Part shown: positions 20,795 through 34,072 of the stretch, in pieces
Position numbering within the stretch: the first letter of the stretch is position 1
Layout of the letters: the number at the start of each line of letters is the position of its first letter
The notes under the pieces: model-generated
What the model was told of the DNA's origin: nothing
Seen by the model: the letters and a program-made list of their open reading frames with translations, nothing else
Database searches by the model: none
Assembly (NCBI RefSeq): GCF_035222485.1
Contig: NC_085921.1
Location: forward strand, 5,078,694-5,142,693
Length of the DNA: 64,000 bases
Source: Podospora pseudoanserina
Taxonomy: Eukaryota > Ascomycota > Sordariomycetes > Sordariales > Podosporaceae
Direction of reading: 5' to 3'
Program-made: the position numbers and the translations under genes

Positions 20795-23700
20795 TTTGTC
20801 AGAGTTGGACCGGGTAAGACTGGAGAGGTGAGATGATGATGTTGAGGATGAGGGTGAGAAGAAAAGAAGACCATCATGAAGGGGAGGATGTGGTCATATT
20901 TATGGTTATTGGGGCCCATTAGATCCAGGAAAACGCCATCTTTGCCATGTTGACGGGAGACAGACGACCTTCCGGTTTCGTTTACCAGCACGTCGTGCTG
21001 GGTAGGTAGGCCAAGGGTCAACGTGGGGAGCCAGGGAGGCGCTCAAGGTTCGCATACACAGAACTGCTGGTGGTGGTTGACATCGCGGCGGAGAATGAAC
21101 GACAGCAGTGGGAAGCAGCAGTGAGAGTGGCCACACCATCCAGCAGCGAGCAGCTCGCGGCTGTGAACAGAGCTCTCAGCAGGGGGAAGGATGAGGGACA
21201 AATATTACACCTTCCCACTTTGGTTTGCTCAGCCGTCCATGGCTACGCCCAACTACGCCCCGCAAAAGAGAGCGGGTGCTCCCGTGGTGTAAGGAGCCAG
21301 GTAGCTTGAATCTACCTGTCTATTCGGGGGCAAGCCGGTAGCTTGCCCATCGGCGCCAAGTGTGGTTAAGCCCTCAGACATCGACTACCTTACGGATCGG
21401 GTTTAACTCACCAAAGTGCCGATCTTGCTGTATGTAACTGGGGGCAAAAGGTGCCGGTGCCCAACGTCTCGACGAGGAGTCCCTGCAAGTGAGCCTGGGC
21501 GTCTATGTAACCGGCTTCGAGAAGCGCTGGGCGCAACGGTGGCAGCTTAACACAACCACTGATATGATGCGAGGGGATAGCATGGTACCAGGACTGGACT
21601 CAAGGCTTGCCGGCCATCTTCTTGACCAACCCTATCGATATTAACTAAGACAACTTCGACATGGCACGAGCACAGTCGTTTCGGAAGATTGTCTTGGTAG
21701 CTCACATGTTCCTCGATATCTCCAGATAGGCCGTTGCACTGCATTCACCACAGAGCATGTGGTAGGATTGTGGCGATCACCTTATCTCTCGATGCCACTG
21801 TGGGATGGTTGAGGACGTCTCTAGACCTTCTAGAAGTTGTTCACAGTGGACAGGCCTTGCTGGTGGCGTTCGTTAGTTTGAATTCAGGTCTGACTTCAAG
21901 GCTGATTCACAGCTGGTCTCCCCACGCTTGAACCTTCGGACGAGATACCGGGCTAATCGTGGTGATTGTGCCAACAGATTCGATGACAAACTGAAGGGAT
22001 CCCAAATCTCCAGAGACGATTCGGGAGGTTTGGGGGAGTTGGTCATGCAGACCATATCTCGAATGTAACCTTGTCAAGGGTGTCCGCTATGGCGCGATCG
22101 CATTGGTCCATCAACCTGCAACAGACCAAGCTTGACGAGTCCTGATCCGTGCAGGCGAGCGGCAAGGAAGCCGACGTCCTCGGGAGTGGCGGCGATGAAA
22201 GTGGGGTGTCTGGGGAAAGGTGAAGGGGACTTGCCAGAGACTGCCATCTACCGATAGGTCCGTGTTCGCGTGCGCGATGACCGATGTTTTGTCGCACGAG
22301 CTGGGCAGGTGGTATTGAAGAACTGAGGTCATTGCTGACTAGTCAACTCTCAAAACATTGTTTTGGTCAGTTGAGGACCCTCTGGGGCTCCGAGGTAGTT
22401 TTGCTTAGCTATCGAGGGTTGCTTGGTGTCTTGGACCGTCCCAATCGCTAGGTTCTGTCATCCCAAGTCCTGACTCCCGGGTGTTTTGGGTAAATTGACT
22501 CTTCTTTGTTGCGACGCCGACTTGTTGGTCGAGACCAAGTCGGGCACTTGAATTCGCCTTTTACCTCTTGGGTGTTCCTGCAGCTGCCAGCGGCAGAGTG
22601 CAAGAAGCAACGAGAATCAACCCCCCACGGGACCATATGCAGCCACACATCCACGATATCTCATCAGACAGACAGCGAAGATGAAGTGAGGTGGTTGGAG
22701 GGTTGGAAAGGTAAGGGGCAGAGGACGAAGAGGGGGAGAGTGTGGGGTGTGGATAACTTGGCGGCCGGTGAACATGTGCTAACCCACTCTCACTCCGCTA
22801 GCAATCGCCCATGACACCATAGCAGCCGACATGGATCATTGCCGGCCCTTATCGTGCTCGCCTTCCATATCGGGTAATTGCCAAGTTCCGTCCACCTGTG
22901 CCCTGTTCTCAGTTAGTCTGTCGTCCGAGTGTAACTGGCCTCGCTGGCTTACAATTTCCGAGGCAGGATGAGGGGATGCCATCAAGGTGTCTCGAGTGAC
23001 TGTTGGCTAGCAGTGATCTGCATTTGCGCCTTCCAGCAGCTCTTGTTTAACTTCCGCATTCAGGACCGCTAGCCGATGTTGTGATACCTCTGACCTTACA
23101 CTACACGCATTACGGACATAACAGGTAAGACTGCGGGATTACCATAGGTACCCAGCATGTCGATGGGGTGGCTTTCGATAGCTGACCAGCCGCAGACTGG
23201 GGCAACGTGCAGGTTACACACACCATTGGTCTCGACTCAAGCCACTTCCCCTGGATGTCATCCTACAGCCATCTCCCCACGACCTAGAACCCTCTATATC
23301 AGCTTCCTATTGCAGCTGCCGATAGAATCATCTTCACGAGCTATTGATCGAATTACCTACCTTGTAGGTTCTATTTTTGAAGTGCTTGGTGGGGACATGA
23401 ATATCGCTGATCACCTTGAAGATGTTGATTACAAGGGTATTGGTAGGTAGGTACCTTGCAGGTTACCGCCGACCACCATTTGATATCACCTGTAGGTAGC
23501 TATGTATGTCTTGGGGAACCGTTTCGTCATAAAGTCTATCAACCCAAGACACGATATGCCTCAACTCCTGCATGCCTCTCCCGGCCAGTATACCACAGTG
23601 GCATTGGCTCCCTCCCCACCATGGGACAAAGTCTTTGCGGCTGCTCATATCGGTAAGGCTGGCTGCATGTTCCCATTATAGGCCCCGTTCTGCCAAGTAT

Positions 23701-26335
23701 GATGGCATAAGACGCAGTGTATCTGTGTCGGTTGCGGGGGCCAAACCTCAATGTAGAAGCTAGCAATGTGATGAGAGGATAACGAGGGGTGATTCCATCG
23801 TCCAGACCTTGATGACTCCCCGCGGCACCTCAGGGATCGATGATAGGACTGTTGTAGTCACCAAAGGTGGGGGTACTACAATGCATAGCTTGGTATTGAG
23901 CAATCATGTCCATTGCCTCTTGCTGGTCTTTGACCTGCCAAACCTGAATCGCAAAGCCTGGGTACGTGGAGTATGCCCGATGCACGAAAAACGCGCAAAA
24001 TGCCCAGGTATGTGTTAAGCTAGGTTTCGGTACAATGATTAACCAGACGGAGACACAAGGGCCTTGACCAAGGATTGACAGTGTCAAGTAGCAGTCAGAC
24101 TACTGCGCCAAACCATGAAGAGAAAATGAGCAATGCATGCCGCCATTGCTTTGACCGATGGTGTATATAGGTACCTTACCCTATGGAGTGGCACTCCACC
24201 AGTCTCTTCACGGACAGAATCGATATTCGTCTTCCCATGAGCCGGAGCATTGGTCATGCAGTAGTCATTTCCCAGCTCCTAACTACATGGACGGCAAGAA
24301 TTCCACTTCCATTTAAAGAATGAACATATGCAGAAAATAAAAATCGAGAAGGGCATATCTTGAGAGATTTACTGGCCAACTGATGATTCATTGTCTCGGT
24401 GGGTGCTCTTGAACCGTTCACTCCAGCCAGCTATTCATCTGGAGCCAATAGCCCCAGCGGATCCAGGACACCTACACAACCAAGTCTTCTAGATCAATTG
24501 TCATCTTTGCCCTTAAAGCTACGCTTTTCATTGCATCTTCCAACTTCGGTAGCATGAGCTTTTGTTTCTGAGTCTATTCACTTTCTTTCCGATAGATGAG
24601 CTCAGATCTCCCAACCCTAGTCAGCAACTGGCGGCAGGAAGGAGGATGTTTGCGTTACCTAGTTATGCCTAGGAGAAGACATTCGAGAAAAGACTTGGTA
24701 ATATCGTATTAAGGTGAGTCGTTTATTTCTGTTTCCATTACAGCGATGATGGCTATCGTGCTGTTGGAAGAAACAAATATGCAAGGGAACTTTTGACCCC
24801 CTTAGCATACATGCATAGTGTTCGCCTACCTACCTTACTTACTATCACCAATCCAATGATGGCGGCTTCTATTCTTTACATAGGTGCCTATTTCTACAAA
24901 GGGTATCGTGGGGATTACCTATGTCACTAGGCGTGTTTAGGCCTTTCGAAGACCTTTCTATATTAGTAATCTGCCCTAGTTATTTAGATTTGGTGAGTTC
25001 TTGACGGGAAACGTCACAATGGGTAGGCACCTTCCCAACCTAGAACACCGTAGATGTCTTTCTTGGTTTGAATTACGGTTTCAATCCTAAACTCTGCAGC
25101 GCATATAGTTCAACATTAATATGTGCTGAGTTCTTGAACCCAGACGGTTGATTTGGGGCATGAAATTATAACTGCTTATATCTAGACTCAAACAGCACCT
25201 AATCCACCAACTGGTTCCACTAAGCTTACTAAATCCCTCCTACCTTCACTTACGTGTTATTATAATTCAAGCCTTGCCTTTGTGTGCTTTTTAACGTGTC
25301 TTAGAGTCAGGTTTCTAGATCCACAAATTGCTTGTTGCTTGAAGCATCATACGAACGAAGACGGTCTCATTCGACGGGATAAACCAGTTTGTACGCTCGT
25401 GAGGAGCTTGGAACCGGCAAAACCCACCCTTATAAACCCAAGGACTTATAGGATATAAAACAATATACTAAAATTGTCAGCTCGGGTGTTAAGTTGAACA
25501 GAGTATCTGTCTACTTGTGCAGGAGAGGATACCGCCATGTCTTTAACTGCCTTCTTTTGTCTAGATACGAGAAGTTGCAAAAAAGTTCCACGTACCTAGC
25601 TACCCCAGAGAAAATCAGATTCATCGTCCAGAACGACTAAACTACCATCACGTAGGTAAGGCTATTCATACCTCATCTTTTTGATGGCTAGGTACCTGGT
25701 TAGTAGATAAGATAAGGATTTTCACATTGGTTCGAGAACCTTGCCGCCCTGAATCTGACAGCTTGGCACCATCACATTGCAGCCAACAGGAAATGTCTCC
25801 GCCAATCGTGGGGCGCAGAACTCTGACCGTCGTGCATTTTCAAATCTGTTCCAATCAGGCGGGACAGTGGCGGTTGCACCCATGTCTACGGTTTTTCCTT
25901 GCCGCTCATTTTTGCACCACGAATCACACCCTCGCGCGAAGAAAGCGTGCCCAGAGTACCTAGCAGCTACGTCGATACCTAGCACTATCATGGAAAGTGC
26001 TCGCGGTTCGTAGCAAGAACATAAGTGTCTTGTGTTGCAAGTATCTGTCATGGTTATCGAGGGCATATGTGCGTACATCCTGTACCTAGGTAGGTATGAT
26101 AGATGCTTATCAACCCCAGTCGCCTCTTGTGTGGCACAGAGAACTGGATTGGGCACAAACCATTTTGCAGTGCCAGCACGTGGGGTTTCCTTGGCCATGT
26201 CTGTCAGCCCCCAGTTGAGATATTCCCCGCAGTTCCACAAGTTAACCGTAACCCCGTGGGACTGTCCGCAAGCAACCTTCTTGAAGCCCACAGTTCTTGG
26301 TTATCCGCAGGTGTTTGGATGTCAATATTTACGGC
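20795..26335. other. Long gene-poor stretch
   Basis: About 5.5 kb without a gene I can support. The first kilobase is GC-rich and probably the subtilase promoter. From about 23,100 the sequence becomes richer in A/T and repeatedly shows TAGGTAGGTACC-type motifs, common in intergenic DNA of this fungal group. CA and TG dinucleotides remain abundant, so unlike the distal region it is not RIP-saturated. Many open frames of 60-100 codons occur on both strands, as expected by chance. The longest, minus strand 25722-26291, is discussed under findings. Confidence 0.55.
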
Positions 26336-28797
26336 ATGACATCGCGTCAGGGACAAACACCTAAGGGAACAATGTTTCGTCAGGAATTTGAAACGGAATC
26401 ACGGCAACATGATCTACAGAGAACCACACCGACTCCTGCAAAAGCCGGCTCTCGAGAGCTGATATCCGGAGCATGCATTCCCCCGGAAGAAGGGTCTGAC
26501 GCTATTTTTGAGAAGTCATCTCGACACGAATGGGCCTCAAATCGTACCCTGCAACATCAATATGATGAGCTTGCCACACCCAGTTCCACAATTGCCGAGT
26601 TTGGAGATAAAGCTGCCAGATTCATCGTTCCCTCAGCCACTGTTCTAGTCGATCATGTTCACCGATCCTGGAACGATTCGAGGGATGGATCCCGTTCTGC
26701 CAGTATCAACAAATCGCGCTCCAGGAGCTCTTCAAACCGTCGTCCCCATGAGCGAAGACGTGGACGCGGTGAGAGAAGGGAAGGTAGCCGAGATAGAAGC
26801 ATTGCATCTGTTTTGTCCCTCGCTGAAGAAGAACAACCGCAAACCAGCACGCAGAAGCAGCATCGTCATGCTAGGAGTCAGGTACCAAAGAGTACGTCAG
26901 TGGAAGCAATGCGCACCGACGAGAAAGTCGACCGGTTTCTCAAATCTATGCGGCCGCACCAGTCCCCAAGCCCTCCTCAAGCTTCTCAACTTGGAAAACC
27001 TCCAGAATTCGAAAAGCCGAGCGGGATCGACAGCCTCAGTGATCTAACAGCTGAGAACAAGAGTCTTTATCAGCGCGTTGCAGCACTTCAGCTCACCGAA
27101 AGGGAGCTGTTGGCGGAAAACCAAAACCTGATACGACAGGTGGCCACTTTGAATCATCAGCTTGCTGCGGCAGTGGAAGAGCTAGAGGCATCAAAGCAAC
27201 AACAGGGAATTCACAATCAACACTGGCACAGATTGTTCGCAGAGAAGGAGGATCAGTATCAAAGTCGAATCCATGAATTAGGCACTCAACTTGTCGAGCT
27301 TTCGAGCACCCACCCAAACCCCAAAAAGTCCAGACCGTTGGCTTCAAATGATGAGATAGCAACTTGGTTCACTGATCAAGACGCTGCATGGAGAGCGTGG
27401 GCTAGGGTATATGGGCACCGGGATCCCAGTAGATTGGTGGACGGACTACATCCAGCACAGTTACAAGAGATATGTGCGGAGGTTAGGGGTTTTGTGCAGC
27501 TTACGAATCTGGAAAGGCTGCCGGGTGCCATCTTGCATGGAGGAAAAGAAGCTGCCCATACGCTTTTGCAGGCCATGTTGGCCAATTTCTTTTGCGACGA
27601 AGTTTTGGAAAGCCCTTATTGGGTATTCAAGGCAACGTCTTTGGGTACCTTGGAGAGCCCTAGTGCCAGCTTACCTCCACATGCTCTGGGCTCTGTGAGC
27701 GAAGGGTTGAAGGTGAACATGGATGCATTTGGCAGCGGAGGCAACAACGTTGCCGGTGTTCGGGAAAGTGTTAGGGGCTCTGGCTATGGCTCCGGCTACC
27801 AGGTGCCCAAGAGCCCAAAGTATCCACCGCCGTTAATTATGTCCATGACACATTCCTTGGGGGCAGGATGTGCATCCATGCTAGGGTTGCCCCTGAAGGG
27901 TGACATGGAGAGGCTGCAATTAATGCTGGAAGATTGTACGTTGACTGCTTCATCTACCTACCTTACCCGCAATTCCCTGCTGACCTCAGGACCTACACAG
28001 CCCAAGATCCTTCGCCATACTCTCAACAAGCGCACTGGAGAGCTCAAATGATGCGGTTATTTGCGACAGGGGGCATGGGTTTGAGCCATTCTTCCTCATC
28101 TTCGACATGCTCAGCATCCTCCTCCCGACAAGCGCTCATTGATTCACGGCTGAATTACGCTCGAAAGCTCCGTGACAGATTTTTGGGAGGTGCAGCTCGC
28201 TTTTTGCTCCATGACCAGGATGCTTTGGGAATTGAACGGCTTGAAAGGGTATTGACTGAAATGATTGATGACGCATTACGATTGTCATGCAAACTCTGGA
28301 GTCGGCCTGGAGGAATTCGTTTGAAGAGGTGGAAAGATCTACCCGAGTTCAAAAACGGGTATAAAAACGGCATGAAATCCGTCAAGATCTGCCAGGCTCA
28401 GGATAAGAGCTATACTGTGCTGAGGCAAACAATGGCTGACCCCGGGAAAGACGAGGAGAAGGAGGACGAGAACGAAGGGAGACCAGTCATCATGGTTGTC
28501 CAGCCAGCTGTAGAGGCCGTTATTGACACCGGTCATAGCGAAGCACCGTCTCTGGTCTGGCTCAAGGCAAGGGTGATGGTTGCTGCACCAGTTGAGGAGC
28601 CCGTCCCTGGCAGCGGTGCTAGTGACGCAGGGTTTGCACCCTCGCCGGTAACTGCGAGAGGCGAAGCATTCTTTCCACCAAGCAGATCTGCCGGAGAAGC
28701 CGACAGACCCTCACATGCGTTCAAGAGTAGCAAGTCAAGCGAGATATTGTCTGCTGTTTCATATGTTGGACATACGGTCGGGGAGAAGAAGGTGTAA
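26336..28797 (+). CDS. Fungal coiled-coil protein with conserved central domain (hypothetical)
   Basis: CDS join(26336..27935,28001..28797), 798 residues. Intron 27936-28000 has GTACGT, GCTGAC and CACAG; using the earlier AG at 27989 would create a stop. The first in-frame ATG is 26336. Residues about 110-190 are an Arg/Ser/Glu-rich basic tract (ERRRGRGERREGSRDR). Residues 240-310 are a predicted coiled coil (NKSLYQRVAALQLTERELL...). Then comes a globular region with WFTDQDAAWRAWARVYGH and ANFFCDEVLESPYWVF, a pattern I associate with fungal proteins of unknown function. Exon 2 continues a helical segment (FLLHDQDALGIERLERVLTEMIDDALRL) and a Pro/Ala-rich tail. No signal peptide or membrane segment. 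Confidence 0.72.
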
Positions 28798-30163
28798 CTT
28801 CAGGAGGCGGATGAAGGGTCTAGAGGATCTAGGTAGGTACGTAGGTGGATATAAATAACCCCAGAGAAACTTCTGTCCGAAATATTAACACCAACCCATC
28901 AAATCAAGTAGTACCTGCCTACTATAGCCTTTTGCTTAGAAATTTATGTCTCGCCTTTTCCATTATTCTCTGATGAAGGAACCCGGCTTCCGCCCCCCTG
29001 AACCCCTGAACCACCCCTGAGCCCCTGAGCCCTGCCAAGGCACGGCCCTGAGCTATAGGCTCCTAACTTTAAGCAAGTTGCAATTCTGTGCTTAGTTGAA
29101 GGGGAGGACTTTCTTTTAATTTTAAATAGAGCCTGGGATGGTGTGCTGATCGATGAACGATGAATGGAATGGTAGAACCTGACAATGTATCTAGATATTT
29201 GACACAATACACCCAGATATAAGAACTGTTACCCAGGCTCTGAGACTAACAGGCCATCCTGCATGCACTCCGTCATCAAGTTTTGTCCCTCTCTGCATGT
29301 AAGGCACTCCAAAATCAACTAATCCAGCTGGTCGTTTTCAGACATTTCCGGGCTGGGGGTACTGCTATCGCCAGTTTGATATATCGTATGCCTTATCGAG
29401 AGCCCCTGATTGGCACCCGATAACATGAATACAACCCGGAGATACAAAACTCGAATCCTCAAGATAAGGGCATGCGGCTTGTCAGAGGGCGGAGCAGCTG
29501 CCAGTGTCATTTTCCCTGCCACGCACAGAAACAAACGCCTTCACCATATTTCCGGACTGATCCTCATGCCTTCCTAGAGCCCCGCGGAGATGACATCTGC
29601 GCCTCAAGCACCGACAGCTTTCACCATCAAGCAACGTTCCGGACCCAAACCCGATGTTTTATACCAGATCAACAAACCCCTAGCATATCTTTATCTTTGC
29701 CAAGCCCACCTGTCCTCCTCGACCAATGGCCATTCTCACCTCAGCCCCTAGCACCGAAACAGATAAGCTACCCTGGTCTGCGACCGAACTTGGCTGGGCT
29801 TGCCCAGGAAAAGAATAGATAAGGCTGACCTTGTTCCGCCACGATCTCGGCGTGGGGTCACGAGCGCACAGTTCACGGCAGCGAAAAATGGCGGAGATGT
29901 TTCTTTTCTCTCTATCTGGCGTGGACTTCCCGGAGATCTTTGAAGCAGGGAGACATATCGAAGGCTGCTCGTTCCAAGAAATAAATGACTCGATTCAACC
30001 TCTCCAAAGATATCATGACTCTTTTGGACATTCGGGGGCACCTCACACTCGACCTCAGCTCCGTTAGCGAAGCCTTTTCATCACCTTGAGTACAAACACA
30101 GCCGCACTGCAACAACATATCAATCTAATCAAGGACCACTTCGGTATAAAAAACACCGCCATC
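28798..30163. other. Intergenic, extended promoter of the nitrate transporter
   Basis: About 1.37 kb. Near 28,990-29,035 there are several imperfect copies of CCCCTGA. The distal part holds the nitrogen-regulatory motifs listed separately. No gene recognised. Confidence 0.6.
29392..29823 (+). promoter_or_regulatory. Nitrogen-regulatory sites: four GATAAG motifs and one NirA/NIT4-type site
   Basis: GATAAG occurs at 29392-29397 (reverse), 29463-29468, 29762-29767 and 29818-29823. CCGCGGAG at 29582-29589 reads CTCCGCGG on the other strand, matching the NirA/NIT4 consensus CTCCGHGG. Genes for nitrate use in fungi need both the GATA factor AreA/NIT2 and the nitrate-specific NirA/NIT4, so this pairing fits the transporter downstream. 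The sites are 340-770 nt upstream of its ATG. Binding is inferred from sequence only. Confidence 0.55.
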
Positions 30164-31850
30164 ATGGGCTTGAAGGCCTCTTCCTTATGGGAACGGCCAG
30201 TGCTTAATTCGGTCAACAAAAAGGCCCGCAGCGTGCCTATTTTGAACCCAGTCGACCCGCATGGCCGTGTATTTTTCTTTTCGTGGATGGGTTTCATGCT
30301 TTCATTCTGGGCGTGGTACACATTCCCACCTCTTGTTGGTTCCCCATCGTCTCTTTTCTTCATGCGAGAAGTGATACTAACCAAGAGAGCACAGTTAACT
30401 GTCACAATCAGACAAGACCTTAACCTCACCAAGGAACAAGTCGCCAACTCCAACATTGTTTCTCTTGTCGCCACTCTTGCAGTGCGATTCATTGCTGGTC
30501 CACTATGCGACCAGATTGGCTCCCGGAGGGTGTTTAGCTTGATTTTGCTAGCAGGAAGTGTGCCGATTGGCTTGGCACCGTTGATCAAGGACGCAACTGG
30601 TCTTTACATCATCCGTTTCTTCATTGGAATCCTCGGCGGGTCGTTTGTACCTTGCCAGGTGTGGTGCACGGGATGGTTTGACAAGAATGTGGTGGGAACA
30701 GCCAATGCCCTGAGCGGAGGTTGGGGAAATGCTGGAGGTGGAATCACATACTTCATCATGCCTGCTGTGTATGACTCTTTGAAGTACCGATGGGGGCACA
30801 GCTCTGGGCAGGCTTGGAGGATCACCTTTGTGGTGCCGCTCGTTTGTCTGATTATCTGTGGACTGGGGTTGCTATTTTTGTGCGATGATACGCCAATGGG
30901 GAAGTGGTATGTTCATCTCTTCTCTGCTCGTGAATTCGTTTCTGGAAGGTGTTTGGTCTGACAGTTTGCATAGGGACGATAGACATCAGCATGTTCAGGA
31001 GAACCTCAAACAACACGGCGTGCAAGGAGAGATTGTGGCCGTTCCAGGTACCATCACTGGCCAGCCCCCAATTCTCTCAGCTACCCCATCAACCGACGAG
31101 GAAAAAGGTGAGAAGCTGTCTTCTTCTGAGAAGAACAGCATTTCAGCCTTTGACCACGAAGCCTCACTGTCAAAAGCCGAAGCCATCGAAACTGCGCAAG
31201 GTGAAACCATCGCCAAGCCCACTGTCAAGGAAGCAGTCTCTGTGTGTTTTAGTCTCCACGGCCTCTTCCACGTCGCGACGTACGCATGCAGCTTCGGTGG
31301 AGAGCTTGCCATCAACTCAATTCTCGCATCATACTACCTGAAGAACTTTCCCTCGCTAGGTCAAACCAATGCGTCAAACCTCGCGGCAATCTTTGGCTTT
31401 CTCAACTTTGTAACTCGACCGCTCGGTGGAGTTGTCGGAGATCTGCTTTACAACTACTGTGGAAGAAGCCTTTGGTTGAAGAAGATCTGGATCCACGTTT
31501 GCGGGTTGATGACGGGGGCGTTGCTCATCGTCATTGGCATATTGGATCCCCACCATTTGCCTACCATGGTTGGGCTCATAATCGTCATGGCTGTCTTCCA
31601 TGAGGCCGGCAATGGTGCCAACTTTGCACTTGTCCCGCATGTTTACCCCTATGCGAACGGCATTCTATCCGGGCTCACCGGAGCTGGTGGAAATCTGGGC
31701 GGCGTGGTCTTCGCAATCATCTTCCGCTTCATGGATGGCGGCAGTAACTACGCAAAGGCATTCTGGATCATTGGGGTGTGTCACATCGTCTTGAACCTAG
31801 CTGTTTGTTGGATCCCACCAATTCCGAAAGGTCAGGTTGGCGGCCGTTAG
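30164..31850 (+). CDS. Nitrate/nitrite transporter, NNP family (NRT2/CrnA type)
   Basis: CDS join(30164..30334,30395..30906,30974..31850), 519 residues. Intron 1 (60 nt) is in phase, with ATACTAACC as branch, and joins WAWYTFPPL to LTVTIRQDL as in characterised fungal transporters; intron 2 (67 nt) has GTATGT and CATAG. Both nitrate signatures are present: GGWGNAGGG at residues 165-173, and the second one in the segment NGILSGLTGAGGNLGG. Twelve membrane spans are expected, with the long hydrophilic loop between spans 6 and 7 (SSSEKNSISAFDHEAS...) typical of fungal members and a probable phosphorylation target. It imports nitrate with protons at the plasma membrane. No nitrate or nitrite reductase gene lies nearby. 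Confidence 0.94.
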
Positions 31851-32112
31851 GGTCTACCGCCTTGGAGAGTATAGAGTATCGCAGCTAGCCCAAATACTGT
31901 TCATGCTTCGTTTTTCTATATTGTAAATTCTGTGGGAAGCCATGATGGGCTCACTTGTGGGTGTTTAAATTGGGGACTTTCGGAGCAAGAGATAGCAGAG
32001 AAAGACAACAATCTTCACCCCCTTCATTTTGACTACTTGATACCATACACCTTGTGACAAGAACCCACCTCACTGAACCACAATTCCTGACTTGAAGTTC
32101 TACCTTGGCTAC

Positions 32113-34072
32113 CTACTCCTCCTGGCGTGTCATGGACACGGCGTATGCAACCAACTCCACAGCCGTTGCCTTTCCTTGGCTGTCCAGTGTGAATACAAAA
32201 TGGTCTTGTGCTTGCAGCATATAGGTTGCGCGGTCCAACTGCCCCCATGTGACACACAAAGACTGGGGCGGCAACAGTTGACTTTCTATCAAGGCAATCG
32301 TCTCAGGAGTAGCAGGCTGTGCTACAGACCTCCACGAAGCGTGGCTGTCAGTCTGTACGGTGGTTGGATAAAGTCGAAAACGCAGCGGGCTGTCGGTTGG
32401 GGGAACTGGGTTCGGGACGAAGCTGAGTCCGGACCACGAGCCAATGACATCCACACCCCTAACAATCCACGAGCTTATATTGAACCCTGGACCATCATCC
32501 AGTGTCAGAGTGATGCTCGAATTTGTCAGCTCGTCTCGATAGGTTCCGCCATGTGTGAGCGCAGCCTCATCCTTGCCGGCTTCCTCGATACCGGGCAAGA
32601 GAGACTCTAACAGTTTCGAGAATATGATCCTGGTATCGATGGCGGTTGCTTCATTCTCCACGAGTGGAGCGGCGACCAAAATTGTGGCGACAAGATCATA
32701 ATCCGGAATCAGAGCAAAGACTGAATTGTAAGTAATGAGACCACCATCTTTGGTATAGAGCTCAATGAGACGGCCATCTGTCGTGACATTGCTGATTCGG
32801 TAAATCTCCCATGGCGCACCAATTAGAGTACCCAAGGAGGATGTTTGCGACAGCGGCTTGAGCCATTTTCGTGTCTGAGTTGCTGACAGTCCTACCTCGT
32901 TTCGCAGTATGGCCTCTCCAAAACGTGTGAGGTCATTGATTGAAGAATAATACCCGCCACCGCTAGTAGATTATACCTATCGTCAGTCAACTGTACGTGA
33001 CTCGGCGTCAAGAGAAGGTGTCTGTAAGGTACTTACGGCTCTGCATATCCAAGACTGGCATTCCACCAAATGTCATCGGTGGGAATGAAGCCAACAGAAT
33101 CGTCTGGCTTTGTGGCAAAAGTAGATGTCATGTTGAGTGGTGCCCAGACTTCATGCTGCACAAAGTCCCTGAAAGACCTGTTTGTGGCAGACTCGAATGC
33201 AAAACCGAGAATGGCAAATCCCGCGTTCGAGTAAACAGCGTTTGGGGAAAATGGGAGCTGGACCGGAGCCCGTTCGCCAAATCGTTCAAAAAACACTAGG
33301 AGGGCTTGTCAGAAGCTGAACAAGGAATCAAGTTAGGTGCTTGAAATCACGAAGTACCTGTCCTGTCGCATTCGGGGAGACCCAAGCCACCTGAACAGCC
33401 CAGAAGCTTTGATTTGTTAACAGGGGGAAATCCGTATGGTGTAAAGTTCCCATATGGAGTATAGTCGAAGATCACTGTGACAAATAGGTAGTTGGTATGC
33501 TATTCATATCTAGCTCTGTCACATTTCGTTTTGAATGTTAACTTACAGTCTGCACCAATACCTGACAAATGCGATGCCAGAGCCCCAAGAGTAATTTCGT
33601 CCCAGGGAATAGTCCAAATGGGGCTTTGCTCTCTGGCTTGGCCGTTCAAAGCCAGCAACTCAGGAACATATTTGGTGACTGGGTCATCGAGACTGACACC
33701 ATGGAGGCGCAAAAGGCCCAAAACGGGAAAGATCTTAGAAACGCTCGCGATGCGGAAAACGGTATCGGAGTTGACCTCCTGGACACCACGAGCATCATGG
33801 TTGGGCGGACTGTACGCATACTCGAGGATGTAGTCTTTTTCATGGATAGACTTGAGACCAATTGCCACGGCAGAATGGTTGAATTGAGCAGTGTAAACGT
33901 CCAAAAACCGCTGGAGTGTAGCCACCGAAGAGGCAACTGCCGGACTGCTGCTTGCATGCGTCGGAGGAGGGAGGACGGGACCTAAAGGTGGGCAGTGTTC
34001 ATTAGGTGCTGCCCATGAAACTCGGATGTAGGTAGTGATCGAAACGAAGAGTAAAAGACTGATGGGCTGCAT
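32113..34072 (-). CDS. Secreted beta-lactamase-fold serine hydrolase
   Basis: CDS complement(join(32113..32962,33037..33295,33358..33474,33547..34072)), 583 residues; introns of 74, 62 and 72 nt with GTAAGT, GTACTT and GTAAGT donors. The signal peptide MQPISLLLFVSITTYIRVSWA is followed by a Ser/Pro linker. The beta-lactamase/penicillin-binding protein fold is shown by the SxxK motif IASVSK (Ser110, Lys113) and the tyrosine motif VYSNAG (Tyr236-Ser-Asn238), with LASHLSGIGAD between. A C-terminal domain of about 180 residues after the hydrolase resembles the lipocalin-like tail of secreted fungal members. Likely an esterase or amidase outside the cell; substrate unknown. Several NxS/T sites (NVT, NSS, NMT, NRS) suggest glycosylation. 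Confidence 0.88.

Noticed and set aside
21070-24087. Several 60-100 codon frames in the 5.5 kb gene-poor region
   Set aside because: They overlap on both strands, lack start context, domains and splice continuation, and match chance expectation.
27936-27989. Earlier acceptor for the intron of the coiled-coil protein
   Set aside because: Joining there creates TGA immediately after the junction; the acceptor at 28000 keeps the frame.
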